Of a stretch of DNA of 64,000 nt, positions 38,248-46,636 are shown one piece after another. Numbering within the stretch: the first letter of the stretch is position 1; each line of letters opens with the position of its first letter. A program made the position numbers and the translations under genes. The notes under the pieces were generated by a model. It ran no database searches, was not told the origin of the DNA, and saw only the letters and a list, made by a program, of their open reading frames with translations. Source of the DNA: Idiomarina loihiensis (GTDB lineage Bacteria; Pseudomonadota; Gammaproteobacteria; Enterobacterales; Alteromonadaceae); the NCBI RefSeq assembly GCF_024584785.1, contig NZ_CP074112.1, positions 62,001-126,000 of the forward strand, written 5' to 3'.

Positions 38248-38628
38248 ATGAATATCATTCATGCCATAGGGTTAAGCTTGATGCTGGCGCTAGTCGTTGC
38301 CATCAGTGGTTGCGCCGCACCCGTCCCTGATACCACAGCACAGCAGCAACAGCTGCAGGATACGGTTGAGTTTATTCGACCTTACGAGTTATCTCGCACT
38401 GATGTTAGTTTTACGAGTTTAGGCGCTGTTGCTGGCGAATCTTGCCAAGCGCATTTTTGGAACCAAGAACCGAGCCAGCAGCAAGCTTTGTTGCAGTTAA
38501 AGCAAGCGGCTGCGGAGTTAGGAGCCAATGCACTAGTATTAAAGCAATGCATCAAAGCCGAATCAGCACAGTGTCGCTTGCGTTGGTTGTGTGAGGGTGA
38601 CGCCTATCAAATGCAGCCACTAAACTAA
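38248..38628 (+). CDS. rcsF: RcsF-like outer-membrane lipoprotein
   Basis: A 126-residue lipoprotein (lipobox AISGC, Cys22). After the lipobox there are four cysteines at 66, 101, 109 and 115. E. coli RcsF has disulfide-forming cysteines at 74, 109, 118 and 124, so the spacing is almost identical. GESCQA and GANALVL also match. RcsF senses envelope damage and activates the Rcs phosphorelay. I use the ATG at 38248, five bases after AGGAG, rather than the GTG just before it. No other rcs gene is in the window. Confidence 0.82.
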   Translation: MNIIHAIGLSLMLALVVAISGCAAPVPDTTAQQQQLQDTVEFIRPYELSRTDVSFTSLGAVAGESCQAHFWNQEPSQQQALLQLKQAAAELGANALVLKQCIKAESAQCRLRWLCEGDAYQMQPLN

Positions 38629-38653
38629 AAGTGAAAAGAAGTAAGGAGCCATC

Positions 38654-39697
38654 ATGAAAGTAGCAAAACGTAATGCTGATTTGATTGGACAAACCGATAT
38701 GCTGCGTTTGAATGGTCTATCCGAGTTAACCGGCTGTGAGATTTTAGTGAAATTAGAATCACAAAATCCGGGTGGCTCGATAAAGGATAGAGCGGCATTG
38801 CAGATTATTAAAGATGCCCTAGCCAGCGGCGAATTACAGCCGGGTATGACTATTGTTGAAGGTACCGCAGGTAATACCGGAATCGGCTTAGCATTGGTTG
38901 CTAGTTCGTTTGGTTTGAAAATGTTGGCAGTGATGCCAAACGACCAGTCGAAAGAAAAAGAACGCATGATTACTCTACACGGCGCCCAGTTAAAAACCGT
39001 GGACCCAGTGCCTTTCAAAAATGACAATCACTTTTATCATACGGCGCGTCGCTTAGCTGAAAGCCGTGAGGATTATTGGTGGGCTAATCAGTTCGAAAAT
39101 ACGAGCAACGCCAGAGCGCATTACCTGATGACCGGGCCCGAAATTTGGCAGCAAACTCACGGGCAAGTGGATATTTTTGTTTCGGTAGCCGGTACCGGTG
39201 GCACCATTGCAGGTAACTCCATGTACTTAAAAGAGCAAAATCCAGATCTGCAAGTATGGTTAGCGGACCCGGATGGCTCAGGTATCTACAGCTATTTAAA
39301 ACAAGGTGAGTACATCAGCCAAGGAAGTTCATTTACCGAGGGCATTGGTATCATGCGTTTGGTCGAAAACTTCAAGCAAGCACGAATAGACGCTGCCGTA
39401 AACTTACCTGACCAAGACCTCGTGAGCTTATCGCGCTATATTCGGGATACGGAAGGCTTAGTACTGGGTAGTAGCTCTTGTTTGAACGTTGCCGGCGCTT
39501 TGCAAGCTGCGGCGTTGCATGGTCCAGGTAAAACCATCGTAACTTTTGCTTGTGATTTGGGTGAGCGTTCAGCGAGTAAGTTGTACAACGATGATTATTT
39601 GCAGCAGCGTGGACTCGCGCTGCAGCCTGAACCTATCCATGAGTTGTTAGCTCGCTATCGCGACCAGGGAGATAAGGTATGGTATCGACAAGCGTGA
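38654..39697 (+). CDS. cysK: Cysteine synthase (PLP-dependent O-acetylserine sulfhydrylase family)
   Basis: Makes cysteine from O-acetylserine and sulfide. The 347 residues show the PLP lysine Lys44 in NPGGSIKDRAA, the substrate loop EGTAGNTGIGLA and the phosphate-binding GTGGTIAGNS. The C-terminal extension (about 30 residues longer than CysK of E. coli) resembles a subgroup often annotated cysteine synthase A, and CysM-type activity is possible. A good ribosome site (AAGGAG) precedes it. The next gene overlaps it by 19 bases. Confidence 0.88.
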   Translation: MKVAKRNADLIGQTDMLRLNGLSELTGCEILVKLESQNPGGSIKDRAALQIIKDALASGELQPGMTIVEGTAGNTGIGLALVASSFGLKMLAVMPNDQSKEKERMITLHGAQLKTVDPVPFKNDNHFYHTARRLAESREDYWWANQFENTSNARAHYLMTGPEIWQQTHGQVDIFVSVAGTGGTIAGNSMYLKEQNPDLQVWLADPDGSGIYSYLKQGEYISQGSSFTEGIGIMRLVENFKQARIDAAVNLPDQDLVSLSRYIRDTEGLVLGSSSCLNVAGALQAAALHGPGKTIVTFACDLGERSASKLYNDDYLQQRGLALQPEPIHELLARYRDQGDKVWYRQA

Positions 39698-40836
39698 AAG
39701 CATTGCCAGCTTTGGCAGTCACTTGGATGGGCCTTCTGAGTCTTTTTATTCTGCCTAGTTATGCCGCGATTTATGAAGCTGAGAATCAACCGCAAGCAGC
39801 GGCCGAGTCAGTTAAGAAAGGTGCGCCTTTAACCATCATCGCTCATCGCGGTGCATCTGGTTACGCACCGGAGCATAGTTTGGCTGCGGTTGCCATCGCA
39901 TTTGCCCAGGGTGCGGACTATATTGAACAAGATGTGGTTTTAACCCGTGATCATGTGCCCGTGGTATTACATGACTTGCAATTAGACGCGGTGAGCAATG
40001 TTGCTGAGGTTTTTCCAGATAAAAAGCGCCCTAATGGTCACTACTATGCATTAGATTTTACCTTCGCAGAACTGCAGCAGCTTAATTTTCATGAACGTAG
40101 TGAGCATACTAAAGCCGGCGCAAAAGGCTCCGCTAAGCAACAATATCCTGCGCGCTTTCCTCACAATAAAGGGCGCTTTAGGGTGATGTCATTAGCTGAA
40201 AGTATTGAATTGGTGCAAGGCTTAAACCATAGTTTTAAGCGCAATACCGGCATCTATGTTGAACTAAAGAATGCGCCTTGGCATCAGCAACAGAACTACG
40301 ACCTACCCGCGGCAGTGATGCAAGTGCTAGGTAAGTACGGTTATACTGATCCTGTACCCGCAACTCCCATTTATTTACAAAGTTTTGACCCTGAAGTTTT
40401 GCGCCGCTTGAAGCGCGAATTTTTGACTGAGATTCCGCTGATTCAATTGATTGCTGACAATCGTTGGAACCAAAGCTCGGTCGATTACAATCTTATGCTA
40501 ACGGCTGCTGGCCTAGAAACATTGAGTTCGTACGCCGATGGTGTTGGCATATGGCTTGACCATTTGTATCAAGGGCCAGCGGTGCAAAGCACGGATGCGT
40601 TAGCACCGGCCGCCACTGCACAATCCTCAACAGCTCAGTCGTCATGGTTAGCAGCTGCCCAACGCTGGCGTTGGCGAGAAGTGGTGCCACACGCTCATCA
40701 AGCAGGTTTAAAAGTGCACGTGTATACCTTGCGAGCAGATCAACTGCCATCAGGGTTTGCTTCCTATGAAGAGCTAAAAAAAGCGTTGACTGAACTGGGT
40801 GTAGACGGGATTTTTACTGACTTTCCTGATTTATAG
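39679..40836 (+). CDS. glpQ: Periplasmic glycerophosphodiester phosphodiesterase
   Basis: Hydrolyses glycerophosphodiesters to glycerol-3-phosphate and an alcohol. The 385 residues begin with a signal peptide ending near PSYA (about residue 29). Catalytic residues are in IAHRGASGYAPEHS (His56, Arg57, Glu65) and VVLHD (second histidine). The length and the YALDFTFAELQQL segment match periplasmic GlpQ rather than cytosolic UgpQ. The start lies within the cysteine synthase gene after a GGGAG ribosome site, so the two are translationally linked. Confidence 0.92.
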   Translation: MVSTSVKALPALAVTWMGLLSLFILPSYAAIYEAENQPQAAAESVKKGAPLTIIAHRGASGYAPEHSLAAVAIAFAQGADYIEQDVVLTRDHVPVVLHDLQLDAVSNVAEVFPDKKRPNGHYYALDFTFAELQQLNFHERSEHTKAGAKGSAKQQYPARFPHNKGRFRVMSLAESIELVQGLNHSFKRNTGIYVELKNAPWHQQQNYDLPAAVMQVLGKYGYTDPVPATPIYLQSFDPEVLRRLKREFLTEIPLIQLIADNRWNQSSVDYNLMLTAAGLETLSSYADGVGIWLDHLYQGPAVQSTDALAPAATAQSSTAQSSWLAAAQRWRWREVVPHAHQAGLKVHVYTLRADQLPSGFASYEELKKALTELGVDGIFTDFPDL

Positions 40837-40839
40837 ATC

Positions 40840-40877
40840 TATGAAAACTTGGCTGACACAGAATATTGACCACCCTC
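40840..40877 (+). repeat. Dispersed 38-bp repeat, copy 2
   Basis: Begins TATGAAAACTTGGCTGAC and ends CCACCCTC. It matches 20861-20898 (opposite strand) at 36 of 38 positions. It fills the 45-bp gap between the convergent glpQ and acetyltransferase genes. A tiny open frame (MKTWLTQNIDHPQG) starts inside it, but there is no evidence that it is translated. Confidence 0.65.
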
Positions 40878-40881
40878 AGGG

Positions 40882-41409
40882 TTAATCCGCTAATTCGGCA
40901 AAAGTCACTTGCATTCGGTAGCCGTCGTTGCTGGCCTCAGTGCTGTCACCATCATCATAGTATCCCGGCAGCACATCAACGACCGCAAAGTGGTGCGCTT
41001 GATAGAGCCCGATAGCTGCATGATTATCGGTACGTACCTCAAGACTCAGCGCACTAGCGCCGGCTTGCTGCGCTAAGTGCATGGCGTGACGGAGCAAGGC
41101 TTTGCCAAGACCCGTACCACGTGCAGCTGCCGCAGTGGCAATAGAATAAATGCGCCACTTGCGGCTGTTCTTGCGAGTTAACAACAAATAATATCCCAAC
41201 AGTTGCTGGCCATCATTGTAAGCAACATAGACTCGAGCGCTAGGGCGCTGAACCAAACGTCGAAAACTAGCTCGACCAATTCTGCTATAGTCAAACACTT
41301 GATGTTCTAGGGCGACTAGAGCAGGTACATCAGCCAACAGTGCTTGGCGAATGTGCCAAGCGCTGCTGTTGCGTGTGGTCGCAGCCGTCGCGGTTGATTT
41401 ATTTTTCAT
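40882..41409 (-). CDS. GNAT-family N-acetyltransferase
   Basis: A 175-residue acetyl-CoA-dependent acetyltransferase resembling RimI. The acetyl-CoA pyrophosphate loop is in ARGTGLGKALL, and the family pattern continues with LSLEVRTDNHAAIGLYQAHHF. It overlaps the end of the RimK-like ligase gene by 11 bases, so the two probably act together, perhaps in modifying a protein or peptide. Its own target is unknown. Confidence 0.9.
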   Translation of the reverse strand: MKNKSTATAATTRNSSAWHIRQALLADVPALVALEHQVFDYSRIGRASFRRLVQRPSARVYVAYNDGQQLLGYYLLLTRKNSRKWRIYSIATAAAARGTGLGKALLRHAMHLAQQAGASALSLEVRTDNHAAIGLYQAHHFAVVDVLPGYYDDGDSTEASNDGYRMQVTFAELAD

Positions 41410-42862
41410 CTAAACGCCGGGCAAAATCGCGCATAATAAGATGATATAACTCATCACCAAGCAGAAGATCCTCAACTCCCGAGTCGATGGACGGGTTATC
41501 GTTAATTTCTATTACTACCGGCCCTTTGTTGCTGAGTTTCATATCCACTCCATACAACCCATCCCCAATTAAGCGTGTTGCTTGCAGGGCTGTTTTGACC
41601 ACATCCCGAGGTACTTGATGCACGCCTACGGTCTCAAAACCACCCGATTTAGCACGACTGGTGCTACTGGCATGGTTGTAAATTTGCCAATGATTACGTG
41701 CCATAAAGTATTTGCAAGCATAAATCGGGCGATTGTTGAGGACGCCAATGCGCCAGTCAAAATCGGTTTTGACAAATTCTTGAACCAGCAAGATGGTCGA
41801 TTTTTTAAACAGTTCTAGCGCTACACGCCTAAATTCTTCAGCATTTTCTGCTTTTTCGACACCAATAGAAAACGACCCATCTGGAATTTTTAACACCACC
41901 GGATAGCCCAAGCGCTCACCGATCTTCTCGTAGTCAATCGCTTGTTGGCTCAATAATAGTTCAGTGCGAGGCGTAGGTATCTCGTGCTTATCGAGTAATT
42001 CTTTTAAAAACACTTTATTGGCGCACTGCAAGATGGAGTGGGGTGCATCAATAACCACCATGCCATTAGCCTCTGCTTTCTTGGCAAAGTGATAGGTGTA
42101 ATGGTTGATCCGAGTCGTTTCTCGAATAAACAAAGCATCAAACTCTAATAGCCGATTAAAGTCATTAGCAGTAATCAACTCAGCTTCAATATCGGCATCT
42201 TTTGCCGCCCGAATAAACTTTTGCAGCGCCTTTTTATCGCTGGTAGGAATAGGCTCATCAGGATCGTGCAAAATAGCTAAATCGTAGCGATATTCTTTAC
42301 GTGTGCGGGCTTTGCGCCAGACGCGCTTGCTAAAGCTATCAAGTGAATTACCAAAAAATGTCTGTTGCTGATCACTTAAATCAGCCAAGCTACCGGCATG
42401 TAACTGATTAATAAACCAACGGCCCTGATAGCTAAACTCGACCCAAATAATCGGACATGGGTAACGGTCAAATATTTGCCGCGCAAAATTATTAAGCAAG
42501 CTATGCTCGCTTTGTCCAAAGCAAATCAATACTTTAAAGGAACTGCTGCTGTCAGCTTTAGCTAAGAACTTATTGAGTTGTTTATCAGTATTGGCCAACA
42601 GCAATTGGTAATGAGAAAAGTTCGCTAGGTCGTTAATGGTCATCACTGAAGGTAAGACTCGCTGACCGCGTGCTTCAGCCAATAGACTAACGTAGTAACC
42701 GGTTGATAAATAGCTCAGGTCACCACATAAATTTAGAATTTGCGTGCGCGTTTTACTTGACTGTTGAAGTAAGTATTCACTAGCGGTAACAGTTGATTGG
42801 CTAGGGTAGTAGGGTTGCCAATCAGTAATATCATCAAGGATGATTAAAGCCGAGTTTTGCAT
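41399..42862 (-). CDS. RimK-family ATP-grasp ligase with N-terminal RLAN domain
   Basis: A 487-residue protein. The N-terminal ~180 residues (SQSTVTASEYLLQQ, TGYYVSLLAEARGQRVLP) match the RLAN domain found before some RimK-like ligases. The ATP-grasp domain spans about residues 285-480 with LGYPVVLKIPDGSFSIGV, the lid and VVIEINDNPSIDSGVED (metal ligands). RimK adds glutamate residues to ribosomal protein S6; longer relatives like this often travel with a GNAT gene, as here. The ligated substrate is unknown. Confidence 0.9.
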   Translation of the reverse strand: MQNSALIILDDITDWQPYYPSQSTVTASEYLLQQSSKTRTQILNLCGDLSYLSTGYYVSLLAEARGQRVLPSVMTINDLANFSHYQLLLANTDKQLNKFLAKADSSSSFKVLICFGQSEHSLLNNFARQIFDRYPCPIIWVEFSYQGRWFINQLHAGSLADLSDQQQTFFGNSLDSFSKRVWRKARTRKEYRYDLAILHDPDEPIPTSDKKALQKFIRAAKDADIEAELITANDFNRLLEFDALFIRETTRINHYTYHFAKKAEANGMVVIDAPHSILQCANKVFLKELLDKHEIPTPRTELLLSQQAIDYEKIGERLGYPVVLKIPDGSFSIGVEKAENAEEFRRVALELFKKSTILLVQEFVKTDFDWRIGVLNNRPIYACKYFMARNHWQIYNHASSTSRAKSGGFETVGVHQVPRDVVKTALQATRLIGDGLYGVDMKLSNKGPVVIEINDNPSIDSGVEDLLLGDELYHLIMRDFARRLDEK

Positions 42863-43022
42863 GATAGCTCCAGTGCGAATTTGCTGCGCATATTTAGGCT
42901 TAATTTAGCAAAAATACAAGAGGTAAAAATGGGTATTTTTGGTAAATATTGTTTGTTTCCTTAGCTCTTAGATTTTAGTTAAGCTATTCTTGAGATTACC
43001 AATATAGCTTGGAGCTTAGATT

Positions 43023-43529
43023 ATGTTGACGTTGTTAGCGAAATTTTTAAAGGCGCTCAACTCTGAATCGGGAGTATGGGCGCTCGCCTTCGCTTTTGTG
43101 TTAGGGATGATGATGGGGTTCACACCATTGTGGCGGGTGCATAATTTAGTGATTTTACTGATCGCTTTAATCTTTCGAGTAAACCTCACCGGTTTTATTT
43201 TAAGTTTTATCCTGTGTTCAGGCATTGCCTTTTTGCTTGATCCCCTGTTTCACCAATTTGGTTATTATTTACTAGCTCACGAAAGCTGGCAGCCACTTTG
43301 GCAAGCCATGTATCAATCGGCCTTTTGGCGGGTCGTACAATTCCAGCACACCATTACCTTGGGTAGCTTGTTACTCAGTTTAGCTTTTGCGCCAATTTTA
43401 GCCGTGGTTAGCGCTGTAATTGTGACCCAGTACCGGCATCGTATTCAGGCTTGGTTTAATAAGTTACGCATTGTGCAACTGCTGAAAGCAAACAAGTTCT
43501 GGACCATTTACGCAAACTTGCGAGGGTAA
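43023..43529 (+). CDS. TIGR03546 family membrane protein
   Basis: A 168-residue protein with four hydrophobic segments and the start MLTLLAKFLKALNSESGVWALAFAFVLGMMMGFTP, characteristic of TIGR03546 and related to DUF2062. The function is unknown. The next gene, the partner family TIGR03545, begins 4 bp after its stop, and the pair is conserved in marine gammaproteobacteria. Confidence 0.88.
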   Translation: MLTLLAKFLKALNSESGVWALAFAFVLGMMMGFTPLWRVHNLVILLIALIFRVNLTGFILSFILCSGIAFLLDPLFHQFGYYLLAHESWQPLWQAMYQSAFWRVVQFQHTITLGSLLLSLAFAPILAVVSAVIVTQYRHRIQAWFNKLRIVQLLKANKFWTIYANLRG

Positions 43530-43533
43530 GCTG

Positions 43534-45318
43534 ATGACGACTAAAACAACTGCCAAACCCGTTCGTAAAAGTGCTATTCGTTGGCCTGGCTTAGCTGCTT
43601 TCGTGGTCATTTGTGCGCTGCTGGTGGCCTTTTCGTGGCTGCTGCTAGATACCATTTTGCGTTGGACATTGGAACGCACGGTGGGCACTCTCAATGGCGC
43701 AGAAGTGAATATTGCTAAGGTCGAACATAGCTGGTCACCGCTCGGTCTAACAATAACTGGGATTGAAGTGACGGATCCTGGTCAGCCAGAGTTCAACCGT
43801 CTGCAAATTGGCCAAATCAGTGGCAATTTGAATGTCGAGCAATTGCTGTTGGGGCGGTTTCATTTTGAAGAAGTGGTGAGCAGTGGTATTCGGGTTCATC
43901 AACAACGAGCTAGTGCCGGTGAAGTTTACCAAGCACCAAGTAAAGATGAGCTGTCTACGTGGGCGAAACAAGGCTTAGACTCGCTTAATGTGAAATTGCC
44001 AGACGTTGACGAGATAGTGGCGCGGGTCGATTTACAGACACCGGCTGCGATTGCTGCAGCCAAGACAAACTTCGCTGAGCAAAAGGAGCGAGTCAAACAG
44101 GCGCAAGCTAATATTCCCAGCGAAGAAGACTTAAAGTCTTACCAAGCAGAACTAAAAGCACTTACAGATACCAAGGTCGAGACGCCCCAGCAATTACAAC
44201 AATTGCGAGATAAATTAAAGGCGTTACAAGCTAGGTTTAAGGCCGATCGTGAGCGCTTGGTAGAGTTCAAAGCGGTAGTTGAGCAATCGGTAGAGGTGTT
44301 AAAAGCCGATGTTGAGCGCGTTAAAGATGCACCGGAACAAGATTTAGCGCGGGTTGAGCAACTGATTCAGCTCAATAGTGAAGGGTTGAATGAAATTACC
44401 GCAGTGTTATTTGGTGAACAAATGCGTCAGTGGAGCCAATATATTTTATTAGCTTACGAACAGTTGGCGCCGATGTTAGCCAAATCAGCAAATGAAGAAT
44501 TGGTTAAACCACAACGAGGTGAGGGAATTTGGTTTGAGTTTACGGATAAGTCAGAGCCACCAAGCTTTTTAATCAAAAAAGCTATCACCGAATTTGTCTG
44601 GAATGACACCCTACTCGACGTGAATTGGAGCAATATCACGCATCAACATGAACAATTGGGACAGCCTACCACCTTTATTGCTCGAGCTGATAACTCGGCC
44701 TTGTGGCAAGCACTTAGTCTTAATGGTGAAATGGCCTTTACTGCGGATGGATTAGATGCCAAACAACAATGGCAAGTGCAAGGGATTCAACTGCAGCAAT
44801 TGGCGCTGAGTGAGCGTAGTGAATTTATCGCTTCTATTGCATCAGCGTTGCTTGATAGTGAGGGCTCTATTGGCTTGCGTAATAATCAGTTTGATGGGGG
44901 CGGGGTCGTTAAGTTAACCCAACTTGAGGTGCTCGCTGAAGCTGATAATCGCTGGACCCAAGTGGTTGCTGACGCACTGAAGACTTTACAACGGTTGGAT
45001 ATTCGTGCGGATATCAGTGGTGAATTATTGCAGCCGTCGTTTAATTTAAGCTCAGATTTAGATCGTCAGTTAGGCGATGCGCTCAAGAGCTCAGTTATGG
45101 CCGCTGGTAGAACCCAATTGGCTGAGTTTAGTGGAAGCTTGCAGCAGCAAAGTGATGGATTTTTAGGTGAGAATCAGGCGGATCTAGAGCAATTAATAGG
45201 CCTGCTTGGTGATGCCGAGCAACGTGACCAGCAACTGCAAGAGATGCTACAGGCCAAAGTGGAAGACAAGCTCAAAGATTCGGTCAAGGATAAGCTAAAG
45301 GGCCTGTTTGGCGGCTAA
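43534..45318 (+). CDS. TIGR03545 family protein (AsmA-like, membrane-anchored)
   Basis: A 594-residue protein with one N-terminal membrane helix (about residues 20-45) and a large periplasmic part. Residues 60-120 (VEHSWSPLGLTITGIEVTDP, QIGQISGNLNVEQLL) look like AsmA-type beta repeats. A long charged coiled coil follows (about 170-300), then more beta structure and a lysine-rich end. AsmA-like proteins are linked to lipid transport between membranes; that role here is inference. It is tightly paired with the TIGR03546 gene and followed by a terminator. Confidence 0.85.
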   Translation: MTTKTTAKPVRKSAIRWPGLAAFVVICALLVAFSWLLLDTILRWTLERTVGTLNGAEVNIAKVEHSWSPLGLTITGIEVTDPGQPEFNRLQIGQISGNLNVEQLLLGRFHFEEVVSSGIRVHQQRASAGEVYQAPSKDELSTWAKQGLDSLNVKLPDVDEIVARVDLQTPAAIAAAKTNFAEQKERVKQAQANIPSEEDLKSYQAELKALTDTKVETPQQLQQLRDKLKALQARFKADRERLVEFKAVVEQSVEVLKADVERVKDAPEQDLARVEQLIQLNSEGLNEITAVLFGEQMRQWSQYILLAYEQLAPMLAKSANEELVKPQRGEGIWFEFTDKSEPPSFLIKKAITEFVWNDTLLDVNWSNITHQHEQLGQPTTFIARADNSALWQALSLNGEMAFTADGLDAKQQWQVQGIQLQQLALSERSEFIASIASALLDSEGSIGLRNNQFDGGGVVKLTQLEVLAEADNRWTQVVADALKTLQRLDIRADISGELLQPSFNLSSDLDRQLGDALKSSVMAAGRTQLAEFSGSLQQQSDGFLGENQADLEQLIGLLGDAEQRDQQLQEMLQAKVEDKLKDSVKDKLKGLFGG

Positions 45319-45349
45319 TGCCTTAACTAAGCCAGAAGTTTGTGACAAT

Positions 45350-45387
45350 AAAAAGCCAGCTTGCCTGATGAGCTCGCTGGCTTTTTT
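45350..45387 (+). terminator. Terminator after the TIGR03545 gene
   Basis: AAAAAGCCAGC (45350-45360) pairs with GCTGGCTTTTTT (45376-45387) around a 15-nt loop. The A-run on the left would also serve the convergent gene. Confidence 0.88.
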
Positions 45388-45403
45388 ATTGCGCATCTAC
45401 TCT

Positions 45404-46636
45404 TTAGTTGCTAGTTGCGGTTGGAGAATTAATAAACTCAGCGAGCAGGTCTGCTTTACTGCTAATACTGTAAATACCATCTAAGTGTCCCCAAATACCT
45501 TCGATTTCAGCATACTGAGGATCTTTGCCTTGCGCTTGTAACAATTTAACGCTCTGCTGCGCCATATACGGCTGTAATAGCAAATCATTTTTGGCCGGTA
45601 AGAATAAGGTTTTAGCTTTGATTTTGGCCAGCCCAGTTGCTAAATCTTGTTCGTGCCCAGCTACAAACAATTGGTTAGCTCGTACAAGATAGAGAATATG
45701 GTTAGCATCGGCTAAGGGTGCTTGCCCAGCTGCAGCATTAAATAGAAAATCTAAGGCCGGTAAACTGTTGGTTACGCTGGCTAGACCTGCCTCAGGTAAC
45801 ACTGGCTGTTGTGGTGCTCGCATGTTCATACTTAGTGGATGCATGGCTTGCTGAGTGATCATAGCTAAGGTACTGGTGAGCCCTACTAGGGGTTTCTCGC
45901 CTTCATAATAGTCGCCTTGGTTCCAGTTTGGGTCCGCTTTGATCGGACGCGCCCAATGTTCAAGGGCTGTTATGGTCCAAGCATCCATAGCTCCGGTACC
46001 AATCACCGAAACCATACGTTCAACCATATCTGGATAGGCAGCTGCCCACTCAATCGCCTGCAAAGAGCCCATCGAGGCACCAATTACTGCGTGCAGCGAG
46101 GTTACTCCGAGGCTCTCTAATAACGCATGTTGTACATTAACAAAATCACGAATGGTGACCACCGGAAAATCTAAACCATAGGGCTTACCGGTAGCAGGGT
46201 TAAGCGAGGCTGGGCCGGTAGTAATCACATGGGGCAAGCCCGGAAAAGCATTGGCTAAAGTATCTGAGCTAACCACATAATACTTATTGGTATCAATGGC
46301 TTTGCCTGGGCCTATGATAGCGTCCCAATAACCCGGTAGGGGGTCTTCAGGAGTGTATTTGCCGGCGGCATGACTGTTACCTGAAAAAAAGTGGGTAATA
46401 AGAATCACATTGTCTTTGGCTGCATTGAGTTCGCCGTATGCTTCCCAGCCTACGGTTACTTCAGGAATCACCTCACCACTTACTGTAGCAAAATTGCGAG
46501 TAGTAAAGCTTTTCTTTTCAACCAGTAATGGCTCCGCAGCATCGGCGTTTGGGCTAACAGCGAGTAGCGCAACTGTTAGTAGCAAACCAACTACCGCAGT
46601 TAGGGGGGAACTTACACGTATACTTGCATTCATCAT
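45404..46636 (-). CDS. Exported alpha/beta hydrolase of the homoserine acetyltransferase (MetX)-like family
   Basis: A 410-residue protein with a signal peptide (VALLAVSPNADA, cleavage near residue 34). The fold matches MetX-like enzymes: EVTVGWEAYGELN, the nucleophile elbow GASMGSLQAIEWA, an aspartate in LPAKNDLLLQP and a histidine in WGHLDGI. True MetX is cytosolic, so an exported version is more likely a hydrolase or esterase in the periplasm. Its ATG overlaps the stop of the acyl-CoA ligase gene (ATGA), making it the third gene of an operon with the ligase and a GntP permease. Confidence 0.85.
   Translation of the reverse strand: MMNASIRVSSPLTAVVGLLLTVALLAVSPNADAAEPLLVEKKSFTTRNFATVSGEVIPEVTVGWEAYGELNAAKDNVILITHFFSGNSHAAGKYTPEDPLPGYWDAIIGPGKAIDTNKYYVVSSDTLANAFPGLPHVITTGPASLNPATGKPYGLDFPVVTIRDFVNVQHALLESLGVTSLHAVIGASMGSLQAIEWAAAYPDMVERMVSVIGTGAMDAWTITALEHWARPIKADPNWNQGDYYEGEKPLVGLTSTLAMITQQAMHPLSMNMRAPQQPVLPEAGLASVTNSLPALDFLFNAAAGQAPLADANHILYLVRANQLFVAGHEQDLATGLAKIKAKTLFLPAKNDLLLQPYMAQQSVKLLQAQGKDPQYAEIEGIWGHLDGIYSISSKADLLAEFINSPTATSN

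Noticed and set aside
40841-40885. Mini-gene MKTWLTQNIDHPQG
   Set aside because: Fourteen codons, no ribosome site, and it is explained by the dispersed 38-bp repeat.
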